Positions 47,404-58,512 of a DNA stretch of 64,000 nucleotides are shown here, in pieces. The translations under genes and the position numbers were made by a program. The DNA is from Henckelia pumila. Taxonomy: Eukaryota > Streptophyta > Magnoliopsida > Lamiales > Gesneriaceae. Location of the stretch: assembly GCF_033568475.1 (NCBI RefSeq), contig NW_027331831.1:7812001-7876000 (forward strand), read 5' to 3'. Each line of letters starts with the position of its first letter. Within the stretch, counting starts at the first letter, position 1. The notes below the pieces were generated by a model that saw only the letters and a list, made by a program, of their open reading frames with translations, did no database searches and was not told the origin of the DNA.

Positions 47404-48861
47404 TTATTCTGTGTCACTAGGAAGTGAACCTGGCGCCCGTGTAGCGAACTGATTTGCCAACTGTCCTAACTGGGTTTCCACTCTTTGCATCATGGCATCG
47501 TGATTCTGCCATCTCATCTTATTCCCAACTATGTACTTTGCAAGTATGTCTTCCAGATTTGATTTATTCTCAGATGGCTTAAAACCTGGCGGCATAGAAG
47601 GTCCAGCACCTTGTGGAGGTCGAACTGCTTGCTGAGGAGGCCTGTGTTGTGCAGGTTGCTGTGGTGGATTAAAATGTAGAGGCTCAATAGAATTTTCAGC
47701 CTGTTTCCACCCAAAATTTGGGTGGCTTCTCCAACCCGGATTATATGAGAAACTGTATGGATTAAACTGCTGTCGCCCTTGGTTCCCCACATAATTCACT
47801 GAATCACCTTCAAAAACTGGCGGTCCTTCAAAAACTGAATCTGACATGTATGGAATGCCACTCGCTGATCCTTCAACTACCTCAGTGCTTCCCATGACTT
47901 GATTCACCTGCTTTGATGGTGCAGATTTATTCGCTTGCAGTTGAGATACTTGATGAGTCAGTCCATCAAGTTTTGCTGTAATTGCTGTCAGAGCATCCAT
48001 CTCCAGAAATCCAACTTTCTTTTCCATCCTGCTGTCTTGCCAACTAACATTGCTTTCAGCCATATTCGAAATGATTTTAAGTGCTGCTGCAGGAGTTTTT
48101 CTATATAGGCTGCCATTGGCAGCTGCATCAAGCATGGAACGCACAGATGAATCAACCCCGTAGTAGAAAGTCTCTACTTGTTGGCCTATGGAGAGATCGT
48201 GTACTGGACATACTTTCAACATCTTTTTAAATCTCAACCATGCGGCATTCAGTGATTCTCCATCTTTCTGCCTAAACAACATAATTGCATTCCGAAGCTG
48301 TGTAACTTTGGTGGGTGGAAAATACTTATGCATAAAAACTTCAACCAAACCATCCCAAGTAGTAATTGATCCCTCTGGCAAGTCTCGCAGCCATTCTATC
48401 GCTTCTCCTTGTAGAGAAAACGGAAAGAGCCTCAATCGAACAGCATCAGCAGTCACTCCATTAAATTTGAAGGTGTCACATATTGACAAGAATTGCTCCA
48501 GATGAGCATTCGGATCCTCAGAAGGCGTGCCTCCAAATCTAACTTGCATCTGAATCATCTGAATGATGGCTGGTTTAAGTTCAAAAGTATTCGCCTGAAC
48601 TGTAGGGCGAACAATGCTGGATCCATATCCTCCAACTAACGGTCGATGAAGGTCCATCAGAGTGCAGTTGTTCTCTTCTTCAGCCATATTTTCCAACTCC
48701 TCTTCAGATTCAAAATTAATGGCTAAGTTATGTTGTCTTCGTTCTCTACGTATACGACGAAGAGTGCTTTCAATCTCCAAATCAAGCGGTATGAGGTCTT
48801 CAGAATCTCGAGCACGGCTCATATAACATGAGATATACTCCTGAAAAAATTTAAAGTGCAC
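47404..48861 (-). pseudogene. Athila-like gag
   Basis: 485 codons. The true start is probably the Met at MSRARDSEDL about 14 residues into the frame. The retrotransposon gag domain is readable (EDPNAHLEQFLSICDTFK, LRLFPFSLQGEAIEWLRDLP, ESLNAAWLRFKKML), followed by a Pro/Gln-rich region and a C-terminal coiled segment. A TAA at 47404-47406 ends it, but the frame carries straight on into protease, so in the intact ancestor gag and pol were one frame. Confidence 0.9.
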
Positions 48862-48947
48862 AAATCAACCACTTGAATAACAATTAAACAACGTAAAATA
48901 AAAACCTAGTCTCAACTAAATAATCAATCCTAATAGTAAACAAATAG

Positions 48948-48965
48948 TCCCCGGCAACGACGCCA
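48948..48965 (-). other. Athila-like primer binding site (tRNA-Asp type)
   Basis: On the minus strand TGGCGTCGTTGCCGGGGA lies a few bases inside the 5' LTR. It matches the tRNA-Asp 3' end complement used by Athila and Tat elements except for one C-to-T change. Confidence 0.8.
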
Positions 48966-48971
48966 AAAACT

Positions 48972-50554
48972 TGACGGATTATTTCGGTATTAAAAATAAT
49001 TACTGGCAAGTGTACCAGGTCAAGTTATAATATAGTTGGACAGAGTCCAAGTCGATCTCACAGAGACTAATGTTTAAATACTAAGATATAGACTATTCAA
49101 ATTAATCTAGGCTAAATAAAATGAAGGATTTTTCTGAACTATTAAACTAATTAAATTAAAATAAATTATTCTAAAACATAAACTTAAATTAAATTAAATT
49201 AAAAGAGCAGAAAAGCTTTAAGACTGATTCAAATTTTAAGAAAATGACCAGGAACACACAACGGTACCAGACATCGATAATTGCCACGTATTGGATTTAA
49301 TCAAACAAAACTCATTCATATTCACGACGAAATTCCCTAGAATAATTATTAATCTATTTCTAGAATTAATAACCCTATTTTCATTTAACAGTCCAATTAT
49401 TTCTAAATGAATTTAATTAAACAAAAACGCATTCACGAGTTATGGAATTTCAGCTTTCGCCTAAAATCGCACACTGAAACCGAATACTATTTCTAGTCGG
49501 TTTAACCATGTGTTGATCAATATTTTTGAAGCTAAATTTCAATCTTTTATTTTTCAAGTCCAGATCAAACGACATACATGCAATTAATTGGCCAGATTAA
49601 AAGCAAGAATTATGCACAAACATTAATCAATAAATATTCCATAAATCAAAATTCAATCAATCCGTTCCATGAACAAAAATCAATAGTCTGGCCCTATTGT
49701 GGCCCCGGTCAAAAGACGACTACTCCATAATTATAAAATCAAACAAAAGTTTCATTTTTTAATTCATAATAAAATAAAACAGAAAAAGAGGAAAAGAAAA
49801 TTCTCAGCAATAGTGCCGAATCTTGCTTGCGTTGCGCGTTTCTTCTCTTCCAAGCTCCAGCCGTCAAATTCCGAAAATCTCTCCAAAATTTATCAGTCTC
49901 AAATCAGAAGTTCAAAAGTCCCCCTCTAATTAGGGCTTGATTCCCTTTTATACCTCCCTTATTTTCTTCCAAAATAATATTCAATATAGCCCAAAATAAT
50001 CAGAATTCCAAAATTCCCAAATTCTGCGCGAATTATTTTTTTCCATATTTGCGATGTACACGGACCCCGGACAAGGTCCGTGCCTAGGTCCGTGTATTAA
50101 AACTTCAGCCCAAACAAAATACGAAGCCACGCGGACCCTCTTCCAGAAGGTGCACGGGGTCCGTGCATTTCTCTGTTATGAAAATCTCAAACGCCGAAGG
50201 TACACAGACCCTTTCCCAGACAGTGCACGGGGTCCGTGTATTATTTTTTTTCCAAGGTCTTTTGCTTCGAACATGCACGGACCCCCTTCCAGACGATGCA
50301 CGGGCTCCGTGCATTATTTCCTTCCTTCAATTCTCTTTGCTACTTAAGATTTTTCCGTGTTCCCCGGCCAAGTTCCAACGTGGCATTGAATTGTTTGATT
50401 TTTTCTTCAATATTCAGTTCTTCTCAAATCTTAGTCAAACCTACAATCATAGAAAATAAGATGATTTATGCACAAAACTCGGAATATAAATGCCAAATAA
50501 GCACGAATACGACAAAATAAAGTGCCAAATAAGCTATAAACTTCGTGCTTATCA
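48972..50554 (-). repeat. Athila-like 5' LTR (right copy, 1583 bases)
   Basis: Begins TGACGGATTATTTCGG and ends GTGCTTATCA, followed by the GTCCA duplication. About 100 bases longer than its partner, mainly by one extra CACGGACC unit (about 50231-50310). Confidence 0.92.
50057..50315. repeat. CACGGACC/GGTCCGTG inverted units in the 5' LTR
   Basis: Four units here against three in the other LTR. One extra unit carries GGTCTTTTGCTTCGAACATG between the hairpins. Confidence 0.75.
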
Positions 50555-51906
50555 GTCCACTATCTTTGTTTTTTGGTAATTTTAGTCATTTTTCCAATGT
50601 GGCGCTGATGTGGCATCAATGCAGTGCTGATGTGAAACTGGCATGTATTGTGTCACGTAAGCATTTTCGAAGAAAAATGACAAAAATTACTAAAAATTAG
50701 AACATGCATGACTAAAACTGAAATATGAAAACATGGATTACCGAAATCGCAAAGTGGCAAACACTCAGGACCAAAATTGCAGTTTTTCCTAATAATTATA
50801 GTAAATTACATATACACACAAAATGCAGTTTTTCCTAAATTTATTTACACGTGATTGGAGCAAGCTCTATGAAAACATAATTTTTAGCACTGAATATCAT
50901 GTTTACATGTGGACGTTGGTCGGACATTAGGCTATAAAATCCTCGTATATATTATGTGGGAACCTAGAAACTGTATCACCGAATATTATATTTACACGTG
51001 GACATTTGGTCAAACGTTAGAGGATAAAAATATTGAAGTTATTTACACGTGGACGTATCAGGCAATACAAACCTTTATTTCGTGGCACCGAATATTGGAT
51101 TCACGTATATAGACATTGGTTGGATGTTAGGCAATAAAAACACGTGGACGTATCAGGCAATAAAAATCCATAATTTGTAGCACCGAATATTGGATTTACA
51201 CGTGGACATTGGTTGAACTTTAGCGATAAAAACATAAAAATATAATCAATTATTATTGAATTCAGAAGTGGACATTGGTCAGATATTAGACGATAAAAAT
51301 TTAGAATTTATAACGACATGGTATTGAAAATATCAAATATGAAAGTGATTGAGATTCATGATCTTGAGTTTGTTTTTTCTCGACTCTGATATAGTGTCAA
51401 GACTCTGCCTCTTCAATAATTGTTCGTTTATTAATTATTTTTAAATTTCTTCGGCATGATGGCGGCTGAAAGGTATATGTGAGGGCTCGTTACCCTAATC
51501 ACGGTTGGATAATGTGTAATTCATATTTAAAAATACACGATATTGTGTTTACATGTGGACATTGGTCGGACCTTAAGATGTAAAATCCTCGAATATATTT
51601 ATGTGGTCGTATCAAGCAATAAGTACCTAGAATCTATGAATCCAAATATTATATATATACGTAGATATTCGGTCAAACGTTATGTGATAAAAATCTTGAA
51701 GTTACTTACACGTGGACGTATCAGGAAATATAAATCCATAATTTGTAGCACGGAATATTGGATTCGCACGTGGACATTGGTCGAATAATAGGCGATAAAA
51801 AACATGTGGACGTGTCAGACAATAAGGATCCATAATTGGTAGCACCGGATATTGGATTCGCACGTGGACATTGGTCAGATGGTAGACTATAAAACCTACA
51901 AATTAA

Positions 51907-52543
51907 GGGCATCCACAATGGCAGCTGGGGTTACGTGGATATTGTTAAAGAGCTCCTCCCATAGTGGGAGGAGCTCTTAAAATGTCAGAGCAAAGGGCGC
52001 TCTTGCTGTCAAGAGCGCCCTTTGCTTTCTTTTTTTTTTAAATTATTTTTTATTATTTAAATATATATAAATATAACCATTATTATATATACATATATAC
52101 ATTTTTCTTTTGTCCTCTACCGTTTCTTTCTTTCTTTTTATCGGTTACTTTCTTTCTTTTTTTATGTTTTAAATTATTTTTTAATTATTTAATATTATAT
52201 TATATATTAAAAAAACTTTGAAATTGAATTAAAATTATATTTATTTTTTTATGAAATATATTTATTAAATATTTATAAAAATTATATTTATGTTCTTTAA
52301 TGATAAAAAAATACACAATTTCATTAATAAAATTAAATTATTTATATAAATTAATTATATATAAATATATAAAATAAATGGATAGTTGAGATATTTGAAT
52401 TGAGTGTGGGGTACATAAAAAATTTTAAGTTTTTTGTTATAGTGAAGAATTGAATGAGGTTTTATGTTTTTGATGTGGCGTTGACGTGGCGGAGTGAGAA
52501 GCACAAAAAAGCTCTCGGGTAGCTCTTACTACTGTGGATGCCC
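51907..52543. mobile_element. MITE with GGGCATCCACA ends
   Basis: The left end GGGCATCCACAATGGCAGCT and the right end ACTACTGTGGATGCCC are inverted repeats 637 bases apart. Subterminal AGGAGCTCTTAAAA near the left and AGCTCTCGGGTAGCTCTT near the right also correspond. It splits unit B of the tandem array. AT-rich interior, no ORF. A target duplication is not clear. Confidence 0.7.
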
Positions 52544-52636
52544 TCCGAATATTTGATTCACACGTAGACATTGGAAGAATACTAGACGATAAAAATTTAG
52601 AATTTATAACTACTTAGTATAAATAATATCGAATGA

Positions 52637-52729
52637 GTGTTTGCAACCTCTAAATAAGTAATTATTGATTTTTTTAAACAAATTTGTGAAAAAAATTCAT
52701 AATTACTTATTTTTAGTGATTGCAAACAC
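52637..52729. mobile_element. Small 93-base MITE
   Basis: The left arm GTGTTTGCAACCTCTAAATA and the right arm TTTTTAGTGATTGCAAACAC pair along about 30 bases each, with AATAAGTAATTA shared in the arms. The corresponding place in unit A has no such insert. Confidence 0.65.
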
Positions 52730-52899
52730 CACCCAAATATCAAAGAGATCGAGCATTTATGATCTCGAATTTGTTTACCCTAGACTCTAATATAATTACC
52801 TCAAGATTCGATCTCGTCAATAATTGTTCATTAATTAATTATTTTTAAATTTCGTCGGCGCAATGGTGTTCGAAGCATATATGTGAGGGCATGTTATAT

Positions 52900-53720
52900 T
52901 AGGGATGAAATAGGGTCGGGATCGGTCCCGTAACCCTCCTACCTAATTTTTGTTTCGAAAATAATAAGAAAACTTTTTTATCCCGATCCCGTACCCGACA
53001 TATTTCGAGACTCAAATATTCGGGATCCCGTCAGGTAGGGAGAAGAAATTCCCGAAATTTTTTTCATTTTCAAGATATCATTCAAAAATTGAAAGAAATG
53101 TGATTATTTTACAAAACAATACTATTTAGAAATTTATATTCTAAACGAAAATTAAATATTCAAATTAAAACATATAATAATAAATATTTCGAATAATGCT
53201 TCAAGGTTTTTTCAAGAAAAAAAACATATATTATACTTAGCCTCGGATAATTATTAATAAAATATTCGGATAAAAATTACTATATAAATTTTATTATATA
53301 GATTGTCAAATTGCATCTCTTATTCTAAATATTTGTTTTAATTAGATAATAATTAAATTATTAATTTAATTTTTTAAAAAATACACAAAATAAAGTTCCA
53401 TGTCGTGATTCTACTATTCAATTCTAACAATTAAAAATTATGTGAATTAAGTTCATAATAATTGTTACATGGGCTTAAACACAATAATATTTAACTCATT
53501 ATATTAATAAAATATATTATAATATTATTTCGAAACGAGTCAGGAATCTTGTCGGTATAAGGTTTTATTCTCGATCCATCTCCCGATATTAATCGGGACG
53601 GAAAAATTCCTGAAAATTTGGGTTGGGAAAATGTTAAGTTGGGATTTTTTTTCGGGACGAGAATGAGATAAGATTCGGAAAGGGTCGGGATTCCACGAAT
53701 TTTTTTCACCCATATATCCT
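52900..53720. mobile_element. GGGATGAAA...CGGGATCGG repeat element
   Basis: An approximately 820-base insert in unit B. It starts AGGGATGAAATAGGGTCGGG and ends TTTTTTCACCCATATATCCT, with TCCCGA/TCGGGA words at both sides and AT-rich non-coding sequence inside. In unit A the flanks GAGGGCTCGTTAC and CCTAATCACGG are adjacent, which defines the insertion. Blocks of this kind (GGGATGAAAAT...CGGGGATCCC) are common plant dispersed repeats. Confidence 0.6.
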
Positions 53721-55700
53721 AATCATGATATTTTTTTAATACGTATTTTCAAGCACATAATTATTTGACATAATGATTTTAATTTATCACTTAAAATAAT
53801 TAATTTTAATAAGTTCTAAATACAAATAATTAACATCAATACCCTTAAAGTATATAAGTGTAATGATATCTTTTTTTTACTTGCAATAAAAATATTCTAA
53901 ATTTTAATTTATAATATTTTATAAAATAACTCAACTTTTAAAATACTATATATATTATCATTATTTACTAAAATAATATAATTATAAAATAATTATGAGA
54001 AAATTGGTGGTCTAGGATTTTTTATTTGCGATTTTAATTAGAGTAAGACTCATGTGAGAAAGTTTCATCCGTGAGACGGGTTAACCATATCCATATTTAT
54101 AATAATAAGTAATACTTTTGGCATAAAATATAATATTTTTAATGGATAACTCATATAAGAGACTTGTCTAAAAAAATGACCCTTAAAACCGTCTCATAGG
54201 ATTTTTTGTCTTTTAATTATCGATGTTTTCAAATTCTAGTCTTTGTCATGTTATCTTCCTATTTTTGACATATTTTGTTTTCATATAGAATGTTGATGTA
54301 ACATTATATAAATTTCAATGCCACATTGGTAAAACATCAACGTCATATAAAAAAAACCAAAATTACAAAAAAAAAATAATATGATGTAATTTCGATATTC
54401 GATGTAATTTGTACTTAAAAAAAGCTGAAATTAAAATTTAACAACATATTACTAAAATTAAAAAAAAAAAAAAACAAACATAGAAGGTCAATCATACAAT
54501 TTTGCCAATGATTATTTACTAAAATGATGCGTGGGGCCATGGAAGACTAGAAAACAAAGCAACTAACTGTAAAATGAGAAAAATTGAGCCTAAAATGACA
54601 CATAAGACAAATTATTGAAGTGCGTGTTTTGTGCTCAAATTTTTGCTTAAGTTGGGTGAAAAAGCACTAAAGTTCCATTCTACGTTGGATTTCTCGTGAA
54701 ATCTTGAGGCTTCCTCCGCCTGAATAGGCGTTGCTAATTCACGATTATACCCTTCGATACGTACAAGGCCTCGTTGGCTTAACTTCTATCGTAAAATTCT
54801 TTTTAAAACAAAATTTTTAAAGAATTACCACTTTTTATTAACTAATATACATGCAAATTACATACTATAAATATTAATGCACCATATGCAGTGGTAAATC
54901 TAAAAACATCTCATTGGCACTGTTGAATTTTTATCCTAGCAGTATTTAAGGGTATTAAGGGACTTTTTAGCTAGCTAAACATATCATTGTCATAAAACTA
55001 GACATAAACGTGAAAAGAGGGGTTCGACTTAGAAACAGATTAAACATGATAATTGTGTTCTAGTTCAGTAATCGAAAATTTCGTTGTACCGTTAGTTAAA
55101 ATATGTGGAAGACTCTCAAATAAGGTGAGTTTGGTACGTGTGACAAAGAGAAGATTATCTAATTATCATCCATTATCCTGCATTTAGTTCGAGTTTTGAC
55201 AATTCAAATTTTCTTTGTTGGCCCGTTTAATGCTCGCATTGTACACAAAAAAATAATTAGGACAGTTTATCTTTTCATCACCGTGGGATTCTTTGTACGA
55301 ATCTATTGATAACATCGATTTTTTACTTTTATACGATCTCAACATTATAACTCGAATAACAACACGGATTAATTAGATATCGAATTTTAAAAGCCATGAA
55401 TGATTCCGCACATTTATCATTTTTTTGATGAGTTCAAATATTTTATTTTTCAATTCTATTCAGGATTAAATGATTTTTTTTTTTACTTAACTCGATTATT
55501 TTTATAACCCAACTCAATATCCTACGTGGGGATCACGAAGTGTATCATCGCTAAATTCATGCATGCCAATGCAAAGGGCACGTGAGGGGCTAGGGGGTAC
55601 GTATTTTATTTATTTGTTTGGTGAATGATTTTATTGTATGCTACGTACCTACTAATGATAACACATGTCATGCAACCAATATGAGTACAATGACACACTC
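53721..55700. other. Intergenic region upstream of SWEET
   Basis: No gene is supported. AT-rich, with one dispersed repeat near 54030-54210. The last few hundred bases should carry the SWEET promoter. I cannot identify specific regulatory sites there apart from the TATA box. Confidence 0.55.
54030..54210. repeat. GTGAGACGG-type dispersed repeat
   Basis: Contains CATCCGTGAGACGGGTTAAC near the left and AAAACCGTCTCATAGGATTT near the right, an imperfect inverted pair around AT-rich sequence. GAGACGGTCTCA-bearing blocks are frequent plant repeats. Faint relatives lie near 27420 and 34240. Confidence 0.4.
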
Positions 55701-55716
55701 CCTCCTTCGCTTGCTC

Positions 55717-55723
55717 TATAAAT
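55717..55723 (+). promoter_or_regulatory. Probable TATA box of SWEET
   Basis: TATAAAT lies 114 bases upstream of the SWEET start codon in a CT-rich context, implying a 5' untranslated region of about 80 bases. Confidence 0.65.
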
Positions 55724-55830
55724 TAGCCTCTATTTTTCCCCATTCCACACCACACTTTCCGAGAAGTAATAAGAAATAGCTAGGGTTTCCTCACTAGAGA
55801 TCCTTGTTTCCTTCTTAAAAACTTCTCGAC

Positions 55831-57593
55831 ATGGCTACTCCCACCGATCATCAGTACTCCGCCATCACATTCGGCGTCTTAGGTAGCTAGCTATCGCATA
55901 GTCAAGTTTCCGACGATTCCTTCTCCTTCTCCTTCCTCTTCTTGATCAATCACTATTTTACATATTCTAAAATGAGTGAGTATTACGAGTAACCACCGTG
56001 TTTGTTTTTAAAACCAAACTTTTTTTTTTCAATTCATGTGGTTACTCACTCACTCTCTATAACATAAAATATATGATTTGATAATTTGCATGATCAACCT
56101 TCTCCACACTATAACATAAGTCATGCTGCAAGCATGCTCTACACCATGCATGTTGAAGAAGAAAACTCATAATATATATATGTTTTCAAACAAATATATA
56201 TATATATATATACAAAAAGTTTTCTTGATCTTCAAAGAAATAAACTGATGAAGAATTTTGTTTCGCTGCAGGCAACATTGTGTCTGTCCTCGTGTACTTT
56301 GCTCCACTGTAAGTATCTCATGATCGAGCATGCAGATTTTCATCCAAATCGTTAAATTTATAATTTTGTTTTTAAATAATTGTGACAGGCCCACGTTCCT
56401 GAAGATTTACAAAGAAAGATCCACCTTGGGTTTCCAGTCAATGCCATACAATGTGGCTTTCTTCTCCGCAGTGTTGTGGCTGTACTATGCGTTCCTCAAG
56501 AAAAATGCGCTTCTTCTGGTCTCGGTCAACTCTTTCGGATGCGTTATCGAGATATTCTACATCGTCGCCTACATTTATTATGGAAACAAAAGGGCCAGGG
56601 TACATATCTATATATATATATATATCATTAATCACGCAAATTATATATTGTATAAAAATTTGAACTCAACAAATAAAAAAAAAATCGACTAATTATTCAT
56701 TTGTTTGCGCGCAGATTGAAACTTCCAGGCTCTTCTGCGTTCTGAATGTGGTGATATTTCCCATAATCTTTGCTCTCACATTCTTCATATTCAAAGAACC
56801 CGAAGAGCGAACTCTTGTGGTGGGATGGATCTGTGTTGCTATTTCTGTCAGTGTTTTTGCTGCCCCTTTGAGCATTGTGGTACGTAATTATATGTTATTT
56901 TATCATAAATTTATATTAATTATGTTTTCGATTAATTTTTTTATGTCTGAATGAATTCCCATAGTTCCAAGTTGTCCAAACCCGCAGCGTGGAGTACATG
57001 CCGTTCCCACTGTCATTCTTCTTGACACTCAGTGCAGTTTTGTGGTTCGCTTACGGCCTATTAAAGAGAGATCTATGTGTTGCAGTAAGTAATCAACCCA
57101 ATATAATTATATTCTTACTCGAGTAATTAATTTTTGTCCAATTAATATAATATTCTTGTTTTTTAACCAAAAAAAATTTGATCTTGTATATATATATATG
57201 TAGCTTCCAAATGTGATCGGATTCTTCTTGGGGCTGCTACAAATGGCGGTATATGGACTCTTCCGAAAATCAGAACCACCAACACTGGAAATTATTATCG
57301 AAAACAACAGCAATCACGTCTATCACAACAACGTACACAACAACAACAACAACAACCACAACAACAACAACAACCGCGACGGTCGTGATAAGTTTCCGGA
57401 GCACATACTGACGATACTGGTTTTAGGAACACCAGAAGTGCATCCAGTCGATTCCAAAGATCGCGGAGATGAGACGGAGAACGCCAAAGATGAAGATCAG
57501 GCTGCTGCTGATGCTGATCAGCAAGGTGGTTCTGTGCCTGCAGGAGGTGCATTAAGCGTCGAACCGAGCCCGGTGAACACGCACGAGGGTTGA
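55831..57593 (+). CDS. SWEET: SWEET sugar transporter (clade III type)
   Basis: Six exons: 55831-55882, 56272-56308, 56389-56599, 56715-56879, 56965-57084, 57204-57593. All introns are GT-AG and phases fit, giving 324 residues. The tiny second exon is the usual SWEET structure. Two MtN3/saliva repeats are evident (about residues 10-96 and 129-214), each with three membrane spans plus a linker span, seven in all. Conserved blocks are [46 protein letters not shown] and [18 protein letters not shown]. Sugar moves bidirectionally across the plasma membrane. The clade III type (SWEET9-15) prefers sucrose, which is inferred from family resemblance. The C-terminal cytosolic tail is unusually long, with an Asn-rich run at 237-252 encoded by AAC repeats. 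No break is seen. Confidence 0.93.
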
Positions 57594-57770
57594 TCAGCTG
57601 TACTTGGATCGATCCAAGTCTATGCTAGCTGCATATATATAATTTTATATATGTAATCGTGTGTATGTATGTTTTGTACGTGTTGATGTCTTTGTTATCG
57701 TTGCTGTTTTTTGAATTTCCCCCCTCCCGTTGTATCGGTTATTTCGAGTGTTGTATAATGTGCAAGCTAG

Positions 57771-57776
57771 AATAAA
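57771..57776 (+). promoter_or_regulatory. SWEET polyadenylation signal
   Basis: AATAAA about 180 bases after the stop codon, preceded by a TTTTGTACGTGTTGATGTC-rich 3' untranslated region. Confidence 0.6.
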
Positions 57777-57779
57777 AGA

Positions 57780-58089
57780 GTGTAACTTATAATGTGTTGT
57801 ATGAATAAGAAAAAAATTATATTAATGTGTTTGTACGTGTTATTATTGTTATTGTTGTTTTTTGAATTCTTTTTGCTAAATAAATTTAATTTAGCTAGGC
57901 CTTGAGATCATTTACTAGTTGTTGACATGTGTAGTTCAACATGAGGAAAAAGGGAAGTAAAACTTTGTTAATAGATAAGGTAAATTAAGGTGGGCGGATC
58001 GATAAGTAAAGTACTATGTTATGTTTATTAATTGGAATTCGGAAATTGATATGATGCCCATATATATACACTATATATACAAAAGTAAC
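57780..58089. other. Spacer between SWEET and the inverted repeat
   Basis: A short direct repeat of 3' UTR-like words (TTTGTACGTGTTATTATTG) follows the polyadenylation signal. Nothing coding. Confidence 0.5.
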
Positions 58090-58512
58090 TATATATATAT
58101 ATGTGTGTATGAGTTTTGATCCCACGCACCCTAGGGTGCGTGGCATTCCACGTGCACCCGTGTTCAAAACAATTTCGATTGTCTTGAAATTTTCACGGTA
58201 GGATCGTCTCGAAAATGCGAATCCAATGATATATCATATGATACAAATTTTAATTTCTATAGTCGGAAATGGGAAGATGATCGGAAATTAGGTGAAATAT
58301 GCAATTTCCAGTCATCTTCCTATTACCGAACACTGAGGTTGAAATTTTTATCATATGATATATCGATGGATTCGCATTTTTGAGACGATCTTATCGTGAA
58401 AATTTCAAGACAATCAGAGTTGTTTTGGGCATGGGTGCACGTGAAACCCCACGCACCATAGGGTGTGTGGTATCAAAACTCTCTCACACACACACACACA
58501 CATATATATACA
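58090..58512. mobile_element. Large inverted repeat (foldback MITE) with TA/TG ends
   Basis: The arms start GAGTTTTGATCCCACGCACC at 58111 and end GTATCAAAACTC at 58481. They pair over about 170 bases with moderate mismatch (GTGCACCCGTGTTCAAAACA against TTGGGCATGGGTGCACGTG, ACGATC...GATCGT, ATGATATATC). The pairing continues outward into (TA)n(TG)n on the left and (CA)n(TA)n on the right. No coding potential. A SIRE-like LTR begins next to its right edge. Confidence 0.75.

Larger units (their letters stand above)
38249..50554 (-). mobile_element. Athila-like Gypsy LTR retrotransposon, integrase core deleted
   Basis: A 12.3-kb element on the minus strand. The LTRs 38249-39732 and 48972-50554 have TG...CA ends, and the flanks GTCCA (38244-38248 and 50555-50559) form a perfect 5-bp duplication. 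From right to left: tRNA-Asp-type primer site, gag, protease, reverse transcriptase, RNase H, a short integrase remnant, an extra downstream ORF, and a purine tract. The RNase H-before-integrase order is Gypsy-type. The primer site, the gag/RT sequence style and a third ORF point to the Athila branch. Gag-pol stays in one frame for 4.7 kb but has nonsense codons at six positions and lacks the integrase core, so it is non-autonomous and inactive. Confidence 0.92.
38167..50789. mobile_element. Mutator-like repeat interrupted by the Athila element
   Basis: The left end (38167-38248) starts GGAAAAATTTATTTTTTGG and the right part (50555-50789) ends with the inverse of a matching end (AATTGCAGTTTTTCC). 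Both contain the shared word TTTGCGATTTCGGTA, in opposite orientation. Joined across the insertion this would be a non-autonomous element of roughly 320 bases of the same general type as 36350-37356. The GTCCA duplication shows the Athila element landed inside it. Its own target duplication is not clear. Confidence 0.65.
50820..52900. repeat. CACGTGGACATTGGTC-type tandem array, higher-order duplicated
   Basis: Degenerate units built on ACACGTGGACATTGGTCGGA, TTAGGCGATAAAAA, GGACGTATCAGGCAATA and TAGCACCGAATATTGGATT. The block 50890-51530 (unit A) is repeated as 51530-52900 (unit B), including a non-array part (ATTTAGAATTTATAAC, TCAATAATTGTTCGTTTATT, ATATGTGAGGGC). Unit B is longer only because of transposon insertions. 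Eight CACGTG hexamers occur between 50848 and 51866. No coding potential. Confidence 0.8.

Noticed and set aside
50848..51866. CRISPR-like array
   Set aside because: Units are degenerate, spacing is irregular and the context is a plant nuclear genome.
57295..57552. Cys-rich 85-codon frame antisense to SWEET
   Set aside because: Its Cys run is the reverse complement of the AAC repeat that encodes poly-Asn.
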